From CAZTAO01 sp964611645 (GTDB lineage Bacteria; Armatimonadota; UBA5829), in assembly GCA_964611645.1 (NCBI GenBank), contig CAZTAO010000014.1, positions 1 through 64,000 on the forward strand: a stretch of 64,000 nucleotides of DNA, given 5' to 3'. The position numbers and the translations under genes are program-made. Every line of letters starts with the position of its first letter. Position 1 is the stretch's first letter. The notes beneath the pieces are model-generated. The model worked only from the letters and a program-made list of their open reading frames with translations, did not search any database and was not told the DNA's origin. This document shows positions 1-7,569 of the stretch, in pieces.

Positions 1-68
1 ACAACAAGGATACTCCCCAAAATCAATTTACACACTGATAGGGTACACCACCACCTGCAACATCCAAC

Positions 69-97
69 TTGGAACTTGTAACCCGGTGTGGTATTAT
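69..97 (+). promoter_or_regulatory. Sigma70-like promoter candidate with no gene behind it
   Basis: TTGGAA (69-74), a 17-nt spacer and TATTAT (92-97), with TGG just before the -10 as in an extended -10. No coding sequence follows, so it would drive either nothing or an untranslated RNA starting near 104. Hexamers of this quality occur by chance, so confidence is low. Confidence 0.3.
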
Positions 98-370
98 TTG
101 AATGCAGATGAATGCTGCGGCTTTTGGGCCGTTGGTGTTTGAGGCCCTGCGGTGTGCGTGTTTGTCGAAGTGTTTTGAGCCGACACTCTCGAGGTTTGGA
201 GCCGTGCCCATTATGTCCAAGTGGCAGCCTGGGGAAACCCGGGAATCGCGAAGCTTAGTGGTAGGCCCCTCTTTTTGTCTGGCCGGGTTCATAAACTCGG
301 TAGACACACGGCACTTGCGGGGCTTCTTCTTGTACAAACCCCAGTGACCGAAGCCCGAACGGGGCCCCGA

Positions 371-452
371 ATCACGAAATCCCGAAATTGACGAAAGCCG
401 GAAAGATCTTTGTCTGGTTTCGGGTCTTCTCCCCTTTCTAGTTTTCGTGATA
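371..452. repeat. CACGAAA-family palindromic repeat, copy 1
   Basis: The left end reads ATCACGAAATCCCGAAATTG and the right end TTTTCGTGA, so the ends are inverted. The left arm closely matches, in reverse complement, the right part of the repeat at 12307-12396, including the adjoining GAAAGCC stretch. A third member lies at 7319-7518. It is intergenic and has no coding content. Confidence 0.7.
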
Positions 453-492
453 GCGCTTTCCCAGCCCAATCCTCGGCGGCGGAAGCACGTAC

Positions 493-520
493 AAAAAAAG
501 AACCCCTGCGGTAGCAGGGG
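493..520 (-). terminator. Rho-independent terminator of the leftward operon
   Basis: Read on the minus strand, GCCCCTGC and GCAGGGG form a 7-bp GC stem (503-509 with 514-520) around a 4-nt loop, followed by a run of seven T. It is the only terminator-like structure downstream of the gene ending at 784, about 260 bp away, and probably ends that transcript. Confidence 0.7.
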
Positions 521-783
521 CATTCAGAAAAGGAGGTTTCTGAAAGAAAAGGCTTTACACTCGATATAATAGACGTCCGTAATCCCAGATAGTTGCATGG
601 ATTTTGCACTTTTTCGCGATTTTCTTCAATTTTCGCATTCCAGCCTCGAATTCCGAGGGTTTGGCCCCGAATAATCCCATCCCCGCCGTTCCCTTAATGC
701 CGCAGCAATCGCGCGAACACATATGGTTCACACTATACGCATATACTGGCGTTTGAACTGATGAGATTGTAACAGATCAGCTC

Positions 784-2316
784 TCAGGAGGCTTGAGGAG
801 TTGGTGCGGGAGTAGGCTGGTCTTGCCCAACCCCCGCCATCAGCCGCAGCACAGACTCCTGGCTCAGGTCTTTGCGTTCCATTACGCCGACTTGGGCGCC
901 TTCCCTGAGGACTATCACTCGCGTGGATAGGTTCACCACCTCCGGCAGTTCGCTGGAGATGAGGATGATGCCGCTGCCCAGCCTGGCGAGTCTGTCTATG
1001 AGGGTGTGAATCTCGGCTTTTGCGCCGACATCCACCCCTCTAGTGGGCTCGTCCACTATCAGCACGCGGCAGTTTGCGGCCAGCCATCTGGCCAGGACCA
1101 GTTTCTGCTGATTCCCGCCTGAAAGACCTGCGGCGAGGCTGTCGATGCTTGGAGCGCGAACCTGGGTGAGGTCGAAGAACTCCTTGGCCAGAATCCTCTC
1201 GGACCTGCGGTCCACCCACCCCAACCGCGCCAGTTCCCCGAGTATCGGCAGGGTGATGTTCTCTTTGGCTGTCATCCCCAACATCAGCCCGTGCCGCTTG
1301 CGATCTTCGGGCACCATCCCCAGACCCAGCTTCATTGCGCGCGCGGGGCTGCCTATGCGAACCTCGACGCCCTCCACATACACCCGGCCGCGCGCCGCCG
1401 GGTCCAGGCCAAAGAGAGCTTCGGCGATCTGGGTCCGACCTGAGCCGACAAGCCCTGCGAAGCCCAGAATCTCACCGGCCCTGAGGCTAAATGATATTGG
1501 CTCGAACTTGCCGGGGCTGCAGAGTCCTTCGACTCGAAGAAGTTCCTTGCCGGGCTTGGAGTCGGCTTGGTCGGGGTAGTAGCTGTCGAGCTTTCGGCCA
1601 ATCATCATCTGCACCAGCCGGCTCTCGTCCAGTTCGGCTGAAGTGGATGTGCCGATGAGTTGGCCGTCCCGCAGGACTGAAATCCTGTCGCAGACCTTGA
1701 AGACTTCCTCAAGCCTGTGGGAAACGTAGATGGAGGTCACGCCCTCGGACTTGAGCCTGGCAATCAGCTCAAACAGCTTCTCGCTCTCGGTCTGGGAGAG
1801 GCTGCTGGTGGGTTCGTCGAAGATGAGGACTCGGGCGCCGCGTCCCACTGCCGCCGCTATCTGCACCAACTGCTGCTGGCTGATGGCAAGCTCGCCCAGG
1901 CGGGTTTCGGGGTCCATAGTTGCGCCAATGCCTTCCAGATACTCGCGGGCTTTGGCAAGGAGCGCGCGGCGGTTGAGGAAACCGGCTTTGGCAGGCATCA
2001 GTCCGAGGCAGAGGTTCTCTGCAACCGTGAGGTTCTCGCAGAATGCCAGTTCTTGGTGGACCATGCCTATCCCGGCTTTGAGGGCGTCGCGGGGGCTGCT
2101 GAGGTGGACCGGCTCGCCATCCACAAGCACCTGCCCGGCGTCAGGCAGGTAGATGCCCGCAAGGATCTTCCCCAGGGTGCTCTTGCCCGCCCCGTTCTCC
2201 CCGACCAGCCCGTGGCATTCCCCCCGCCGGATGCCCAAAGTCACATCCGACAGCGCCACCACCCCAGGAAACTTCTTCACGACTCCGCGAAACTCGACTA
2301 TAACCTCAGTTGGCAT
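784..2316 (-). CDS. Sugar ABC transporter ATP-binding protein (RbsA/MglA type)
   Basis: This 510-residue protein carries two nucleotide-binding domains in tandem, the normal size and layout for the ATPase of ribose/galactose-type (CUT2) importers. The first domain has a full Walker A (GENGAGKST, residues about 40-47) and a signature region LAISQQQLVQI. The second has the degenerate Walker A typical of the family (GLVGSGRTQ) and a good signature (LSGGNQQKLVLARWLA). It would energise uptake of a monosaccharide at the inner membrane. It is the last gene of a leftward carbohydrate cluster. Oddly, neither a permease nor a periplasmic binding-protein gene is nearby: the next 780 bp are non-coding, so partners must be encoded elsewhere or were lost. 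Family assignment is firm; the substrate is unknown. Confidence 0.93.
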   Translation of the reverse strand: MPTEVIVEFRGVVKKFPGVVALSDVTLGIRRGECHGLVGENGAGKSTLGKILAGIYLPDAGQVLVDGEPVHLSSPRDALKAGIGMVHQELAFCENLTVAENLCLGLMPAKAGFLNRRALLAKAREYLEGIGATMDPETRLGELAISQQQLVQIAAAVGRGARVLIFDEPTSSLSQTESEKLFELIARLKSEGVTSIYVSHRLEEVFKVCDRISVLRDGQLIGTSTSAELDESRLVQMMIGRKLDSYYPDQADSKPGKELLRVEGLCSPGKFEPISFSLRAGEILGFAGLVGSGRTQIAEALFGLDPAARGRVYVEGVEVRIGSPARAMKLGLGMVPEDRKRHGLMLGMTAKENITLPILGELARLGWVDRRSERILAKEFFDLTQVRAPSIDSLAAGLSGGNQQKLVLARWLAANCRVLIVDEPTRGVDVGAKAEIHTLIDRLARLGSGIILISSELPEVVNLSTRVIVLREGAQVGVMERKDLSQESVLRLMAGVGQDQPTPAPTPQAS

Positions 2317-2382
2317 TGGATGGCCTCAAAAAGCAAAGACTAACATGGATCGACAGGATATACAGGATAGATATAGGCTATG

Positions 2383-2439
2383 CTGCGGGAACGTCGACTC
2401 AAACTCAGTCACAAGTCTGCGCAGTGTAAGTTCCCGCAG
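2383..2439 (+). repeat. 57-bp CTGCGGGAAC element, copy 1
   Basis: Inverted 10-bp termini CTGCGGGAAC (2383-2392) and GTTCCCGCAG (2430-2439) enclose an internal AAGTCTGCGCAG at 2413-2424. The copy at 7366-7422 has the same total length, the same termini and the internal AAGTCTGCACAG. Confidence 0.75.
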
Positions 2440-2462
2440 CCCCGTACCCTACTGAGAGAAAG

Positions 2463-2521
2463 CTGCGGGAACTTACATTAGCTGAGACTCGACGGGACAT
2501 ACCATACCGACGTTCCCGCAG
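2463..2521 (-). repeat. CTGCGGGAAC element, copy 2, inverted
   Basis: Termini CTGCGGGAAC (2463-2472) and GTTCCCGCAG (2512-2521). Its left flank extends the match with copy 1's right end in reverse complement (AGTTCCCGCAGC at 2429-2440 against GCTGCGGGAACT at 2462-2473), so copies 1 and 2 form a larger palindrome. The internal part is more diverged than in copies 1 and 3. Confidence 0.65.
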
Positions 2522-2587
2522 CATAGTTGGGTTGGACCGTTTTGCCCTATCCTGCTCATCCTGTATATCGATGTAGAATTCCGTTTC

Positions 2588-3679
2588 TCAGTCCCCCGGC
2601 TTGGTGGTCATCACCACTTCGCGCATCTGCTGCATGAAGTATTTGTAGCCCTCGTAGGGGGTGTCGGATAGGGCGAAGTGATCTGGGCCGGGGATGAAGC
2701 GGCCGCCTCGGATAAGCTCGCGCGCCTTCTCCATCTCTTTGTCGATCGCTTCTTTGCCGTGGGCCATCACGTTCTTGTCCAGGCCTCCGATGGCTGCGAG
2801 GGTTGGGTGGGCGGCTCGGCCTCTGGCTACATCATTGCCCGCCAGGACCTCGAACGGGTACATCGCGTTCACCCCGCACTCCACCAGGTTCTCTGCCAGC
2901 TTTTCGGTGAAGCCGTCCGAGTCCACCAGCATGATCGGGACGTTGTGCTCTTGGCAGAACTCGCGGACCCTCAGGTAGTTGGGCTTCATAAACTCTCTGA
3001 ACGCTGCCGGGGAGATTATCGAACCATTCTTGCTGGCCATATCCTCCCAGAACTCCACCAGGTCGAACTCCGCTTCCGCAACCAACTTCTCCCATATCTT
3101 TATCTGCACGGTGGTGTAGGTGTCCATGATGTCGTGGACGAGTTCCGGGTCGTCGTAGAACATATAAGCCAGGTGCTCGTCACCGACGATATTCCGCGCG
3201 AAGCCGTAGACTCCGCCGTGGGTTAGCTGCAGGGGGTAGTCGCGGGTGTTGAACTCGGCGACGTAGCTGCTCCAGTTGTCCGGGAAGCGGCGCGGGTCAT
3301 CGGGGTCCAGGTAAGCCTTGAGCTTCTCCCAACTATCCCGGTCTTTCACGGGCCAGGCGACGGTCATCCCGTGGAAGTCGCCATCCGGCAGGGCGATGTT
3401 CACCTGGCCATCGGGGTAGGTGAAGATAGTCTGGCCGTCAGCGCCTTTAGTTTCCTCCGGCTCGGGCCTGCCGCATAGGCCGAAGTTGACCGGTGTTATC
3501 TGCCAACCCCGATAGACTCCCTCAAAGCCCAGTTCCGTATCTATCACATCGGCAATTCCAGGGCGTTCCTGTTCCCATCTGGGGAGCACGGCGTCTGTCC
3601 CACCGAAGATCTTCATGTACGGCACGCGGTCGACTTCCTGACCGGTAAGCGTGCGGATGAATCGTTCTCTTGTGTTCAT
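2588..3679 (-). CDS. Uroporphyrinogen decarboxylase (URO-D) family protein
   Basis: This 363-residue protein begins NTRERFIRTLTGQEVDRVPY, the typical opening of non-haem URO-D/MtaA-type proteins. It continues with LTHGGVYGFARNIVGDE, the conserved PxxMxVDSDG-like stretch IMLVDSDGFTEKL, and PTLAAIGGLDKNVM. I chose the ATG at 3679 because ATGGAGC lies 7 nt upstream; the open frame extends to 3862 only through repeat DNA. Relatives include corrinoid methyltransferases and many proteins of unknown reaction found in sugar-degradation clusters. The neighbours (sugar ABC ATPase, AKR, RraA-like) suggest a role in carbohydrate or methylated-sugar catabolism rather than haem synthesis. The specific reaction cannot be read from sequence. 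Confidence 0.85.
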   Translation of the reverse strand: MNTRERFIRTLTGQEVDRVPYMKIFGGTDAVLPRWEQERPGIADVIDTELGFEGVYRGWQITPVNFGLCGRPEPEETKGADGQTIFTYPDGQVNIALPDGDFHGMTVAWPVKDRDSWEKLKAYLDPDDPRRFPDNWSSYVAEFNTRDYPLQLTHGGVYGFARNIVGDEHLAYMFYDDPELVHDIMDTYTTVQIKIWEKLVAEAEFDLVEFWEDMASKNGSIISPAAFREFMKPNYLRVREFCQEHNVPIMLVDSDGFTEKLAENLVECGVNAMYPFEVLAGNDVARGRAAHPTLAAIGGLDKNVMAHGKEAIDKEMEKARELIRGGRFIPGPDHFALSDTPYEGYKYFMQQMREVVMTTKPGD

Positions 3680-3685
3680 GATTGC

Positions 3686-3853
3686 TCCATTCTGCTCCCT
3701 CCCCGCGCACCGGAGGCGTCGCCCGCAAGCAGCCCCTAGCGAAGCGGGGCTGCGAAAGGGGTCGGGGAGAGGTTCTTCTAGCGTAACGGTCCGCGAAGTC
3801 GGTAGGTGATAAGAACCGCCCCCTAACCCCCTCCGGCGCGGAGGGGGGATTCG
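3686..3853. repeat. GC-rich palindromic repeats between AKR and UroD-like genes
   Basis: Two repeat blocks lie here. One contains CAGCCCCT...GGGGCTG (about 3729-3755). The other is GAACCGCCCCCTAACCCCCT followed by GGCGCGGAGGGGGGA (3813-3850), nearly identical to 25151-25187. They occupy almost the whole gap and account for the false N-terminal extension of the downstream frame. Confidence 0.7.
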
Positions 3854-3854
3854 T

Positions 3855-4847
3855 CTATCCATTCAGTATTCGTTCGATTGCCTTGAGTTCCTTGGCGGTG
3901 AACGCCAGGTTCTCAAGCGCGGCCACATTCTCTCTTATCTGCTTTGAACTGCTTGCGCCAATCAGGGCGCTGGTGACTCGGCTGTCTTTGAGGACCCACG
4001 CGAGCGCCATTTGCGCCAGAGACTGCCCTCTAGCCTCCGCGATCTCGTTCAGAGCCTTGGCTTTCGCCACCCTCTCCTCAGTGATGTTCTCAGGGTTGAG
4101 GAATGGGCCGGGCTTGCCGGCGCGGGAGTCCTCCGGGATGCCGTCCAGGTACCGGCTGGTCAGGACCCCCTGCGCAAGTGGGCAGAATGCTATGCAGCCA
4201 ATGCCCTCCTGCTCCAGCACATCCAGCAGACCGCCCTCAACCCATCGCTCGAACATCGAGTAGCACGGCTGATGGATCACGCACGGCGTCCCCAGTTGCT
4301 TGAGTATAGCGGAAGCCTGAGCAGTCATCTCGGGCGAGTATGACGATATGCCCACATACAACGCCTTGCCGCTTCGCACCGCATAGTCCAGTGCGCCCAT
4401 CGTCTCTTCAAGAGGGGTGTCGGGGTCGGGGCGGTGGGAGTAGAAGATGTCGAAATACTCGAGCCCGGTGCGCTTGAGGGACTGGTCCAGGCTGGCAATC
4501 AGGTTCTTCCTCGAACCCCACTCCCCGTAAGGTCCCGGCCACATCAGGTAGCCGGCCTTGCTGGATACTATGATCTCGTCGCGATACGCGCGAAAATCCG
4601 CCGCGAAGACTCGCCCGAAGCTCTCTTCAGCCGAGCCGGGAGGGGGGCCATAGTTGTTGGCGATATCAAAATGGGTGATGCCCAGGTCAAAGGCTGTGTG
4701 GAGCATCTCCCGGGTGTTGGTCATCCTGTCCACCCCGCCAAAGTTCTGCCACAGCCCCAGCGATATTGCAGGCAGCAGCAATCCACTGCGCCCACATCTG
4801 TTGTATTTCATAGTAGCGTATCTGTTTTCCGCAGCCACGTATGCCAT
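3855..4847 (-). CDS. gpr: Aldo/keto reductase, L-glyceraldehyde 3-phosphate reductase type
   Basis: The 330-residue sequence follows E. coli Gpr (YghZ) closely along its length, with blocks such as GITHFDIANNYGPPPGSAEE, MWPGPYGEWGSRK, IFYSHRPD and SALIGASSSKQ. The AKR catalytic tetrad is visible as Asp61, Tyr66, Lys97 and His138. It should be a cytosolic NADPH-dependent (beta/alpha)8 reductase acting on small aldehydes such as L-glyceraldehyde 3-phosphate. AGGAAA precedes the ATG at 4847. It is the second gene of the leftward cluster, 68 nt after the RraA-like gene, with a hairpin repeat in that gap. The family is certain; the physiological substrate in this cluster may be a sugar-derived aldehyde. 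Confidence 0.92.
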   Translation of the reverse strand: MAYVAAENRYATMKYNRCGRSGLLLPAISLGLWQNFGGVDRMTNTREMLHTAFDLGITHFDIANNYGPPPGSAEESFGRVFAADFRAYRDEIIVSSKAGYLMWPGPYGEWGSRKNLIASLDQSLKRTGLEYFDIFYSHRPDPDTPLEETMGALDYAVRSGKALYVGISSYSPEMTAQASAILKQLGTPCVIHQPCYSMFERWVEGGLLDVLEQEGIGCIAFCPLAQGVLTSRYLDGIPEDSRAGKPGPFLNPENITEERVAKAKALNEIAEARGQSLAQMALAWVLKDSRVTSALIGASSSKQIRENVAALENLAFTAKELKAIERILNG

Positions 4848-4867
4848 GTGATTAGTTTCCTTTCTTT

Positions 4868-4914
4868 ACAACTCCCCCTCTCCCCTAAGCGGGAGAGGGC
4901 GGGGGTGAGGGGCG
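4868..4914. repeat. CCCCCTCTCC / GGAGAGGG hairpin repeat
   Basis: CCCCCTCTCCCCT and AGCGGGAGAGGGCGGGGGTG form a long GC-rich hairpin immediately after the stop codon of the RraA-like gene. The same kind of unit occurs at 25078-25099 and 52386-52420. This type of intergenic hairpin is widespread in high-GC bacterial genomes. Confidence 0.65.
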
Positions 4915-4915
4915 T

Positions 4916-5620
4916 CTACCTTGAACCAAACCCGTTGTCCGCGAATATCTTACCAGTGAGCTGGCGCTTTTCCTTTAAGGTCAGGTCGGTGCGCCGCCAG
5001 TGAGACTGCACATCGTGTTCCACTTTCCTCATTCTGCCCGCTGCGTCAGGCAATTCCTCCAGGCATGACTTGGGAATGCGAATGACGCCCTCTTCGCTGC
5101 CGTGGATGAAGTCCATCTGGCTGATCGTGAGCCCGCCCACGCTTACCGGTTCACCCCGGTCGCTGCATGCGAGCTTGGTGTGGTGGACCGTAGTCCCCCG
5201 CGCAAATGCCACCAGGCCTGTGGTAGCTATGCCGGCAACGTCTCTGATGCCGCCGTCGATCACCGCGCCAACGCATCCCACGGAGGTCAGACATTTGGCC
5301 ATGCCATCTCCCATGATGCACTCATGATCAGGCCTGGAACCATTGGATTCAACCACCCAGACCACCGGCAGGTCCATCTTCTGCATCTCTTCCATCTGCT
5401 CCCAGAAAGGGTCCCAGTCGCCGGGCCGGTTGGGGGTACTGCTGTCGATCTTGCAGGTCACGGCCACTCCCACCAGTGGGCCAAGGTTCGGGGTCATCAG
5501 CTTGATCGATCCGCCCATATATATCTCGTGAGCGGGGGTATCGTCTATGTAACCAATTGTGTTGGCAAGCAGTGCTGCATCAAAATCCTTCAGACGCTGC
5601 AACGAGGCGAGAACAGACAT
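4916..5620 (-). CDS. RraA family protein (aldolase / regulator-like)
   Basis: The 234-residue protein has the RraA/HMG-aldolase core: GDGMAKCLTSVGCVGAVIDG followed by GIRD, where the conserved Arg-Asp binds substrate and metal, and PVSVGGLTISQMDFIHGSEE near the C terminus. I prefer the ATG at 5620 because GGAGGA lies 7 nt upstream; the frame opens eight codons earlier. Some members cleave 4-hydroxy-4-methyl-2-oxoglutarate-like acids and others inhibit RNase E. The position at the head of a sugar-catabolic cluster favours an enzymatic lyase/aldolase role. It is the first gene of the operon and lies behind a candidate operator at 5680-5694. Confidence 0.87.
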   Translation of the reverse strand: MSVLASLQRLKDFDAALLANTIGYIDDTPAHEIYMGGSIKLMTPNLGPLVGVAVTCKIDSSTPNRPGDWDPFWEQMEEMQKMDLPVVWVVESNGSRPDHECIMGDGMAKCLTSVGCVGAVIDGGIRDVAGIATTGLVAFARGTTVHHTKLACSDRGEPVSVGGLTISQMDFIHGSEEGVIRIPKSCLEELPDAAGRMRKVEHDVQSHWRRTDLTLKEKRQLTGKIFADNGFGSR

Positions 5621-5679
5621 GACTATTCCTCCATGGTGAACCACTGCGGTTCAAATGATGGGTGATGGGCGCGAAACCT

Positions 5680-5694
5680 CTACTAGTATAGTAG
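5680..5694 (-). promoter_or_regulatory. Palindrome CTACTAgtaTAGTAG over a -10-like TATACT
   Basis: A perfect 6-bp inverted repeat with a 3-nt centre lies 60 nt upstream of the RraA-like start. On the minus strand it contains TATACT, a fair -10 hexamer, but no good -35 is present 17 nt upstream. The arrangement looks like an operator covering the promoter of the sugar operon. The WYL-domain regulator at 7570 is a possible ligand, but this is inference. Confidence 0.4.
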
Positions 5695-5718
5695 ATTTTG
5701 CAGCAAAGGTCTTGCGGA

Positions 5719-5750
5719 GTGAAAAGTGGAGAGCGGAAAGTGGAAAGCAG
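5719..5750. repeat. GGAAAGCGGAAAG-type purine repeat, intergenic copy
   Basis: A run of GTGAAAAGTGGAGAGC / GGAAAGTGGAAAGC units. Closely similar units occur in frame inside the radical SAM gene at 61434-61467. The rest of the gap (5621-5873) has no gene. Confidence 0.5.
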
Positions 5751-5873
5751 TGGGCGTCCGACAAATACAGGCTTCGGCGCAGAGGAAATTGTTAGGCTCA
5801 GCAGGAGGAATTAGACGCATCGCCGTCAAACAAATTACCATGAAGCGCCGCTTGTCGCTTCACAGGAGCTGCC

Positions 5874-7286
5874 ATGGATACTGAATTTGAGGACCTGGTA
5901 CCCGAGGAAGAATTAGCTATAGGCTTCGCCCAGGATACCGGCGATGGCCTGATCTTTGAGATTGAGAACGACTCGGTGATCCGCAGGGTCGAGTTCGCCG
6001 GCGGATGTTTGGCCACTTCCAGCCTGGTCAACGCGGCGAACTGCGAGGAATATCTGGAGGAGTGCGCCGCCGAGTTTGAGCTTGAGTTGATTGGTCCGGA
6101 TGGCCCGGTTACCCTCAGCAGCAGGCAGTGTGAGCTTGCGGGTCACGAGTGGGCGATATGGGAAGCGGACGTCAAGAGGATCCGGGTGGACCTGCGCTGC
6201 GCCCTCGGTAACAGCCTGCTGCCGGTCAGCGTTTTCTACGAGGTTCGAGCCGGAGATGAGGCCATTACCAAGTGGCTCGAGGTCGGACCTGCGCAGCAGA
6301 GTAAGTGGAAATTGACTGGTGTGCATCTGGAGCGGATGCGACTTAAGGAGATGGTAGAAGGCGTCAGGACGAGCGCAAAACGCGCCGTCAGCCTGGAGGA
6401 CCCCCACAAGCCTGAGCGCTTCGAATACGGCGGCGAGTCCAACTGCGTGATAAACTTCTGGGGCTACCACGAAGGTCTCTTTTTCTTCACCCAGTCCGCC
6501 ACCGGCTCCGAGCGGTTCAGCCATGAGGCCGGGCTGCTGATGTCCGAGAGCCTAGATGCGGACCTGTCTGAGAAAGTCACCACGGGCGCGTCGGCCATCG
6601 GAGGATATGACGGCCCCCAGGAAATGGGGTTCCGTCGGTTCGGGGAGCACCTGGCCCGCTGGTGGGCCGCGGATTCCGGTGAGGAACTCGATCACCTCGA
6701 CAATCACCTCCTGGCCCAATGCCCCCAGCAGCGGCTGACGCTTCCATCCGGAACAGGCACGGCGCTGGACTGGCGGCAGGCCATGTATCTGGCAACCTGG
6801 GAGCATCCGTACTCGTCAATAGTGTCCGGGTGGCAGGGGCCGGATTTGGAAGACCGCCACACGGCGTATGAGCTGATGAGTATGATCGGCCACTGGGCTG
6901 TCGAGAAGGCTCCGCTGCCGGATGGCGCGCCCGCTGAGATCGCCGAGTTTGCCGGAAAGCTGGAGAAATTCCGGGGAGAGTATATCGGCCTGTTTGCGGA
7001 CTACCGCCACGTGCTCGGCTACCCCGACGGCGCGCATGTTGAGGGCTATGCGCACTTCCTGGATGACAGAGGGCTGATAGTGCTTATCAACCCCACCAGA
7101 GAAGAGAAGAACGCCCGGGTGCCGCTGGATGAGCCGGAACTGCAGCTTGACGGCGAGGCCAAACACAGACTCACGGACCTGACCAGCCTCACGGATGCCA
7201 AGGACCTGGGCAGCCAACTGCCGCGCAAAGCCCCCAGCGTAAGCATCCCCCCAATGCAGGTCAAGTTCATAGGGGTCAATATCTGA
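5874..7286 (+). CDS. Glycosidase-like protein of unknown function
   Basis: A 470-residue cytosolic protein with no signal peptide; AGGAG lies 5 nt before the ATG at 5874. The N-terminal 160 residues read like the beta-supersandwich of GH36/GH97-type alpha-glycosidases (FYEVRAGDEAITKWLEV). The middle has GYHEGLFFFTQSAT. The last 120 residues (YRHVLGYPDGAHVEG, GLIVLINPTREEKNARV) resemble the domain that follows the barrel in alpha-galactosidases. At 470 residues it is too short for a complete enzyme of that class, and I cannot point to a catalytic Asp/Glu pair, so the barrel may be reduced. It diverges from the adjacent sugar operon and may share its theme. This is a fold-level guess, not an assignment. 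Confidence 0.4.
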   Translation: MDTEFEDLVPEEELAIGFAQDTGDGLIFEIENDSVIRRVEFAGGCLATSSLVNAANCEEYLEECAAEFELELIGPDGPVTLSSRQCELAGHEWAIWEADVKRIRVDLRCALGNSLLPVSVFYEVRAGDEAITKWLEVGPAQQSKWKLTGVHLERMRLKEMVEGVRTSAKRAVSLEDPHKPERFEYGGESNCVINFWGYHEGLFFFTQSATGSERFSHEAGLLMSESLDADLSEKVTTGASAIGGYDGPQEMGFRRFGEHLARWWAADSGEELDHLDNHLLAQCPQQRLTLPSGTGTALDWRQAMYLATWEHPYSSIVSGWQGPDLEDRHTAYELMSMIGHWAVEKAPLPDGAPAEIAEFAGKLEKFRGEYIGLFADYRHVLGYPDGAHVEGYAHFLDDRGLIVLINPTREEKNARVPLDEPELQLDGEAKHRLTDLTSLTDAKDLGSQLPRKAPSVSIPPMQVKFIGVNI

Positions 7287-7318
7287 GAGCGTGAAGCCAA
7301 GGGGACAGAAGTACTGAA

Positions 7319-7518
7319 TCACGAAAACACGAAATTACGAAAGCACGAAAACGGACCTGACTATACTGCGGGAACGCTTGACTGCGCAATCGGGCCAAGT
7401 CTGCACAGCCGAGTTCCCGCAGTGCATGGTAATGAGAGCTAGAAGAACCACGTGAGAACGCGCAGTTGCCTTTGCGTATTCCCTCTTTCGTGTTTTCTCC
7501 CTTTCGTGTTTTCGTGAT
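7319..7518. repeat. CACGAAA-family palindromic repeat, copy 2, split by a 57-bp element
   Basis: The left arm TCACGAAAACACGAAATTAC (7319-7338) continues to 7353. The right arm (7484-7518) is its inverse and ends TTTCGTGTTTTCGTGATG. The right arm in reverse complement matches 12307-12345 over nearly 40 bp, including the flanking GAATTC. The CTGCGGGAAC element (7366-7422) sits between the arms. Together they fill almost the whole 283-bp gap between the glycosidase-like gene and the WYL regulator. Confidence 0.7.
7366..7422 (+). repeat. 57-bp CTGCGGGAAC element, copy 3
   Basis: Termini CTGCGGGAAC (7366-7375) and GTTCCCGCAG (7413-7422) with internal AAGTCTGCACAG at 7397-7408. The length is identical to copy 1 at 2383-2439, while the rest of the interior differs. 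It is nested inside a different repeat family. Confidence 0.75.
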
Positions 7519-7569
7519 GAATTCGTCTCGCGTCCCGCGGCAAAGTAACGGTCATACGGAAGGAATAGA

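Larger units (their letters stand above)
1..783. other. Non-coding stretch with repeat, promoter-like site and terminator
   Basis: I find no convincing protein gene here. The open frames on both strands are low-complexity shadows rich in Arg, Ser and Pro with no recognisable domain and no Shine-Dalgarno sequence. The stretch holds a promoter-like site near 69-97, local hairpins (for example GGGCC at 126-130 with GGCCC at 143-147), a palindromic repeat at 371-452 and a leftward terminator at 493-520. It lies downstream of the leftward operon ending at 784, where a sugar-transporter permease gene could have been expected but is absent. A structured RNA from about 104 onwards is possible; I could not match it to tmRNA, 6S, SRP or RNase P RNA. 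Confidence 0.5.
2345..2575. repeat. Composite palindromic repeat: AGGATATACAGGAT arms around a CTGCGGGAAC pair
   Basis: The outer arms CAGGATATACAGGATAG (about 2355-2371) and ATCCTGTATATCGAT (about 2558-2572) are inverted relatives. Inside them are two copies of the CTGCGGGAAC element in opposite orientation (2383-2439 and 2463-2521), so the gap between the UroD-like and ABC genes is almost entirely repeat. It lies inside an apparent operon and may weaken read-through into the ABC gene. Confidence 0.7.

Noticed and set aside
221..262. CCTGGGGAAACCCGGGAATC as part of an RNase P RNA or a cobalamin riboswitch
   Set aside because: Only a short local resemblance; the conserved GAGGAAAGTCC and ACAGAA blocks of RNase P and the B12 box are absent, and no B12-related gene follows.
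23..609. Minus-strand open frames at 23-523 and 289-609
   Set aside because: They run through the terminator hairpin and the CACGAAA repeat, have no ribosome-binding site and code for low-complexity sequence without a domain.
4916..5644. Upstream ATG at 5644 as start of the RraA-like gene
   Set aside because: The ATG at 5620 has GGAGGA at ideal distance and the extra eight residues are not typical of the family.
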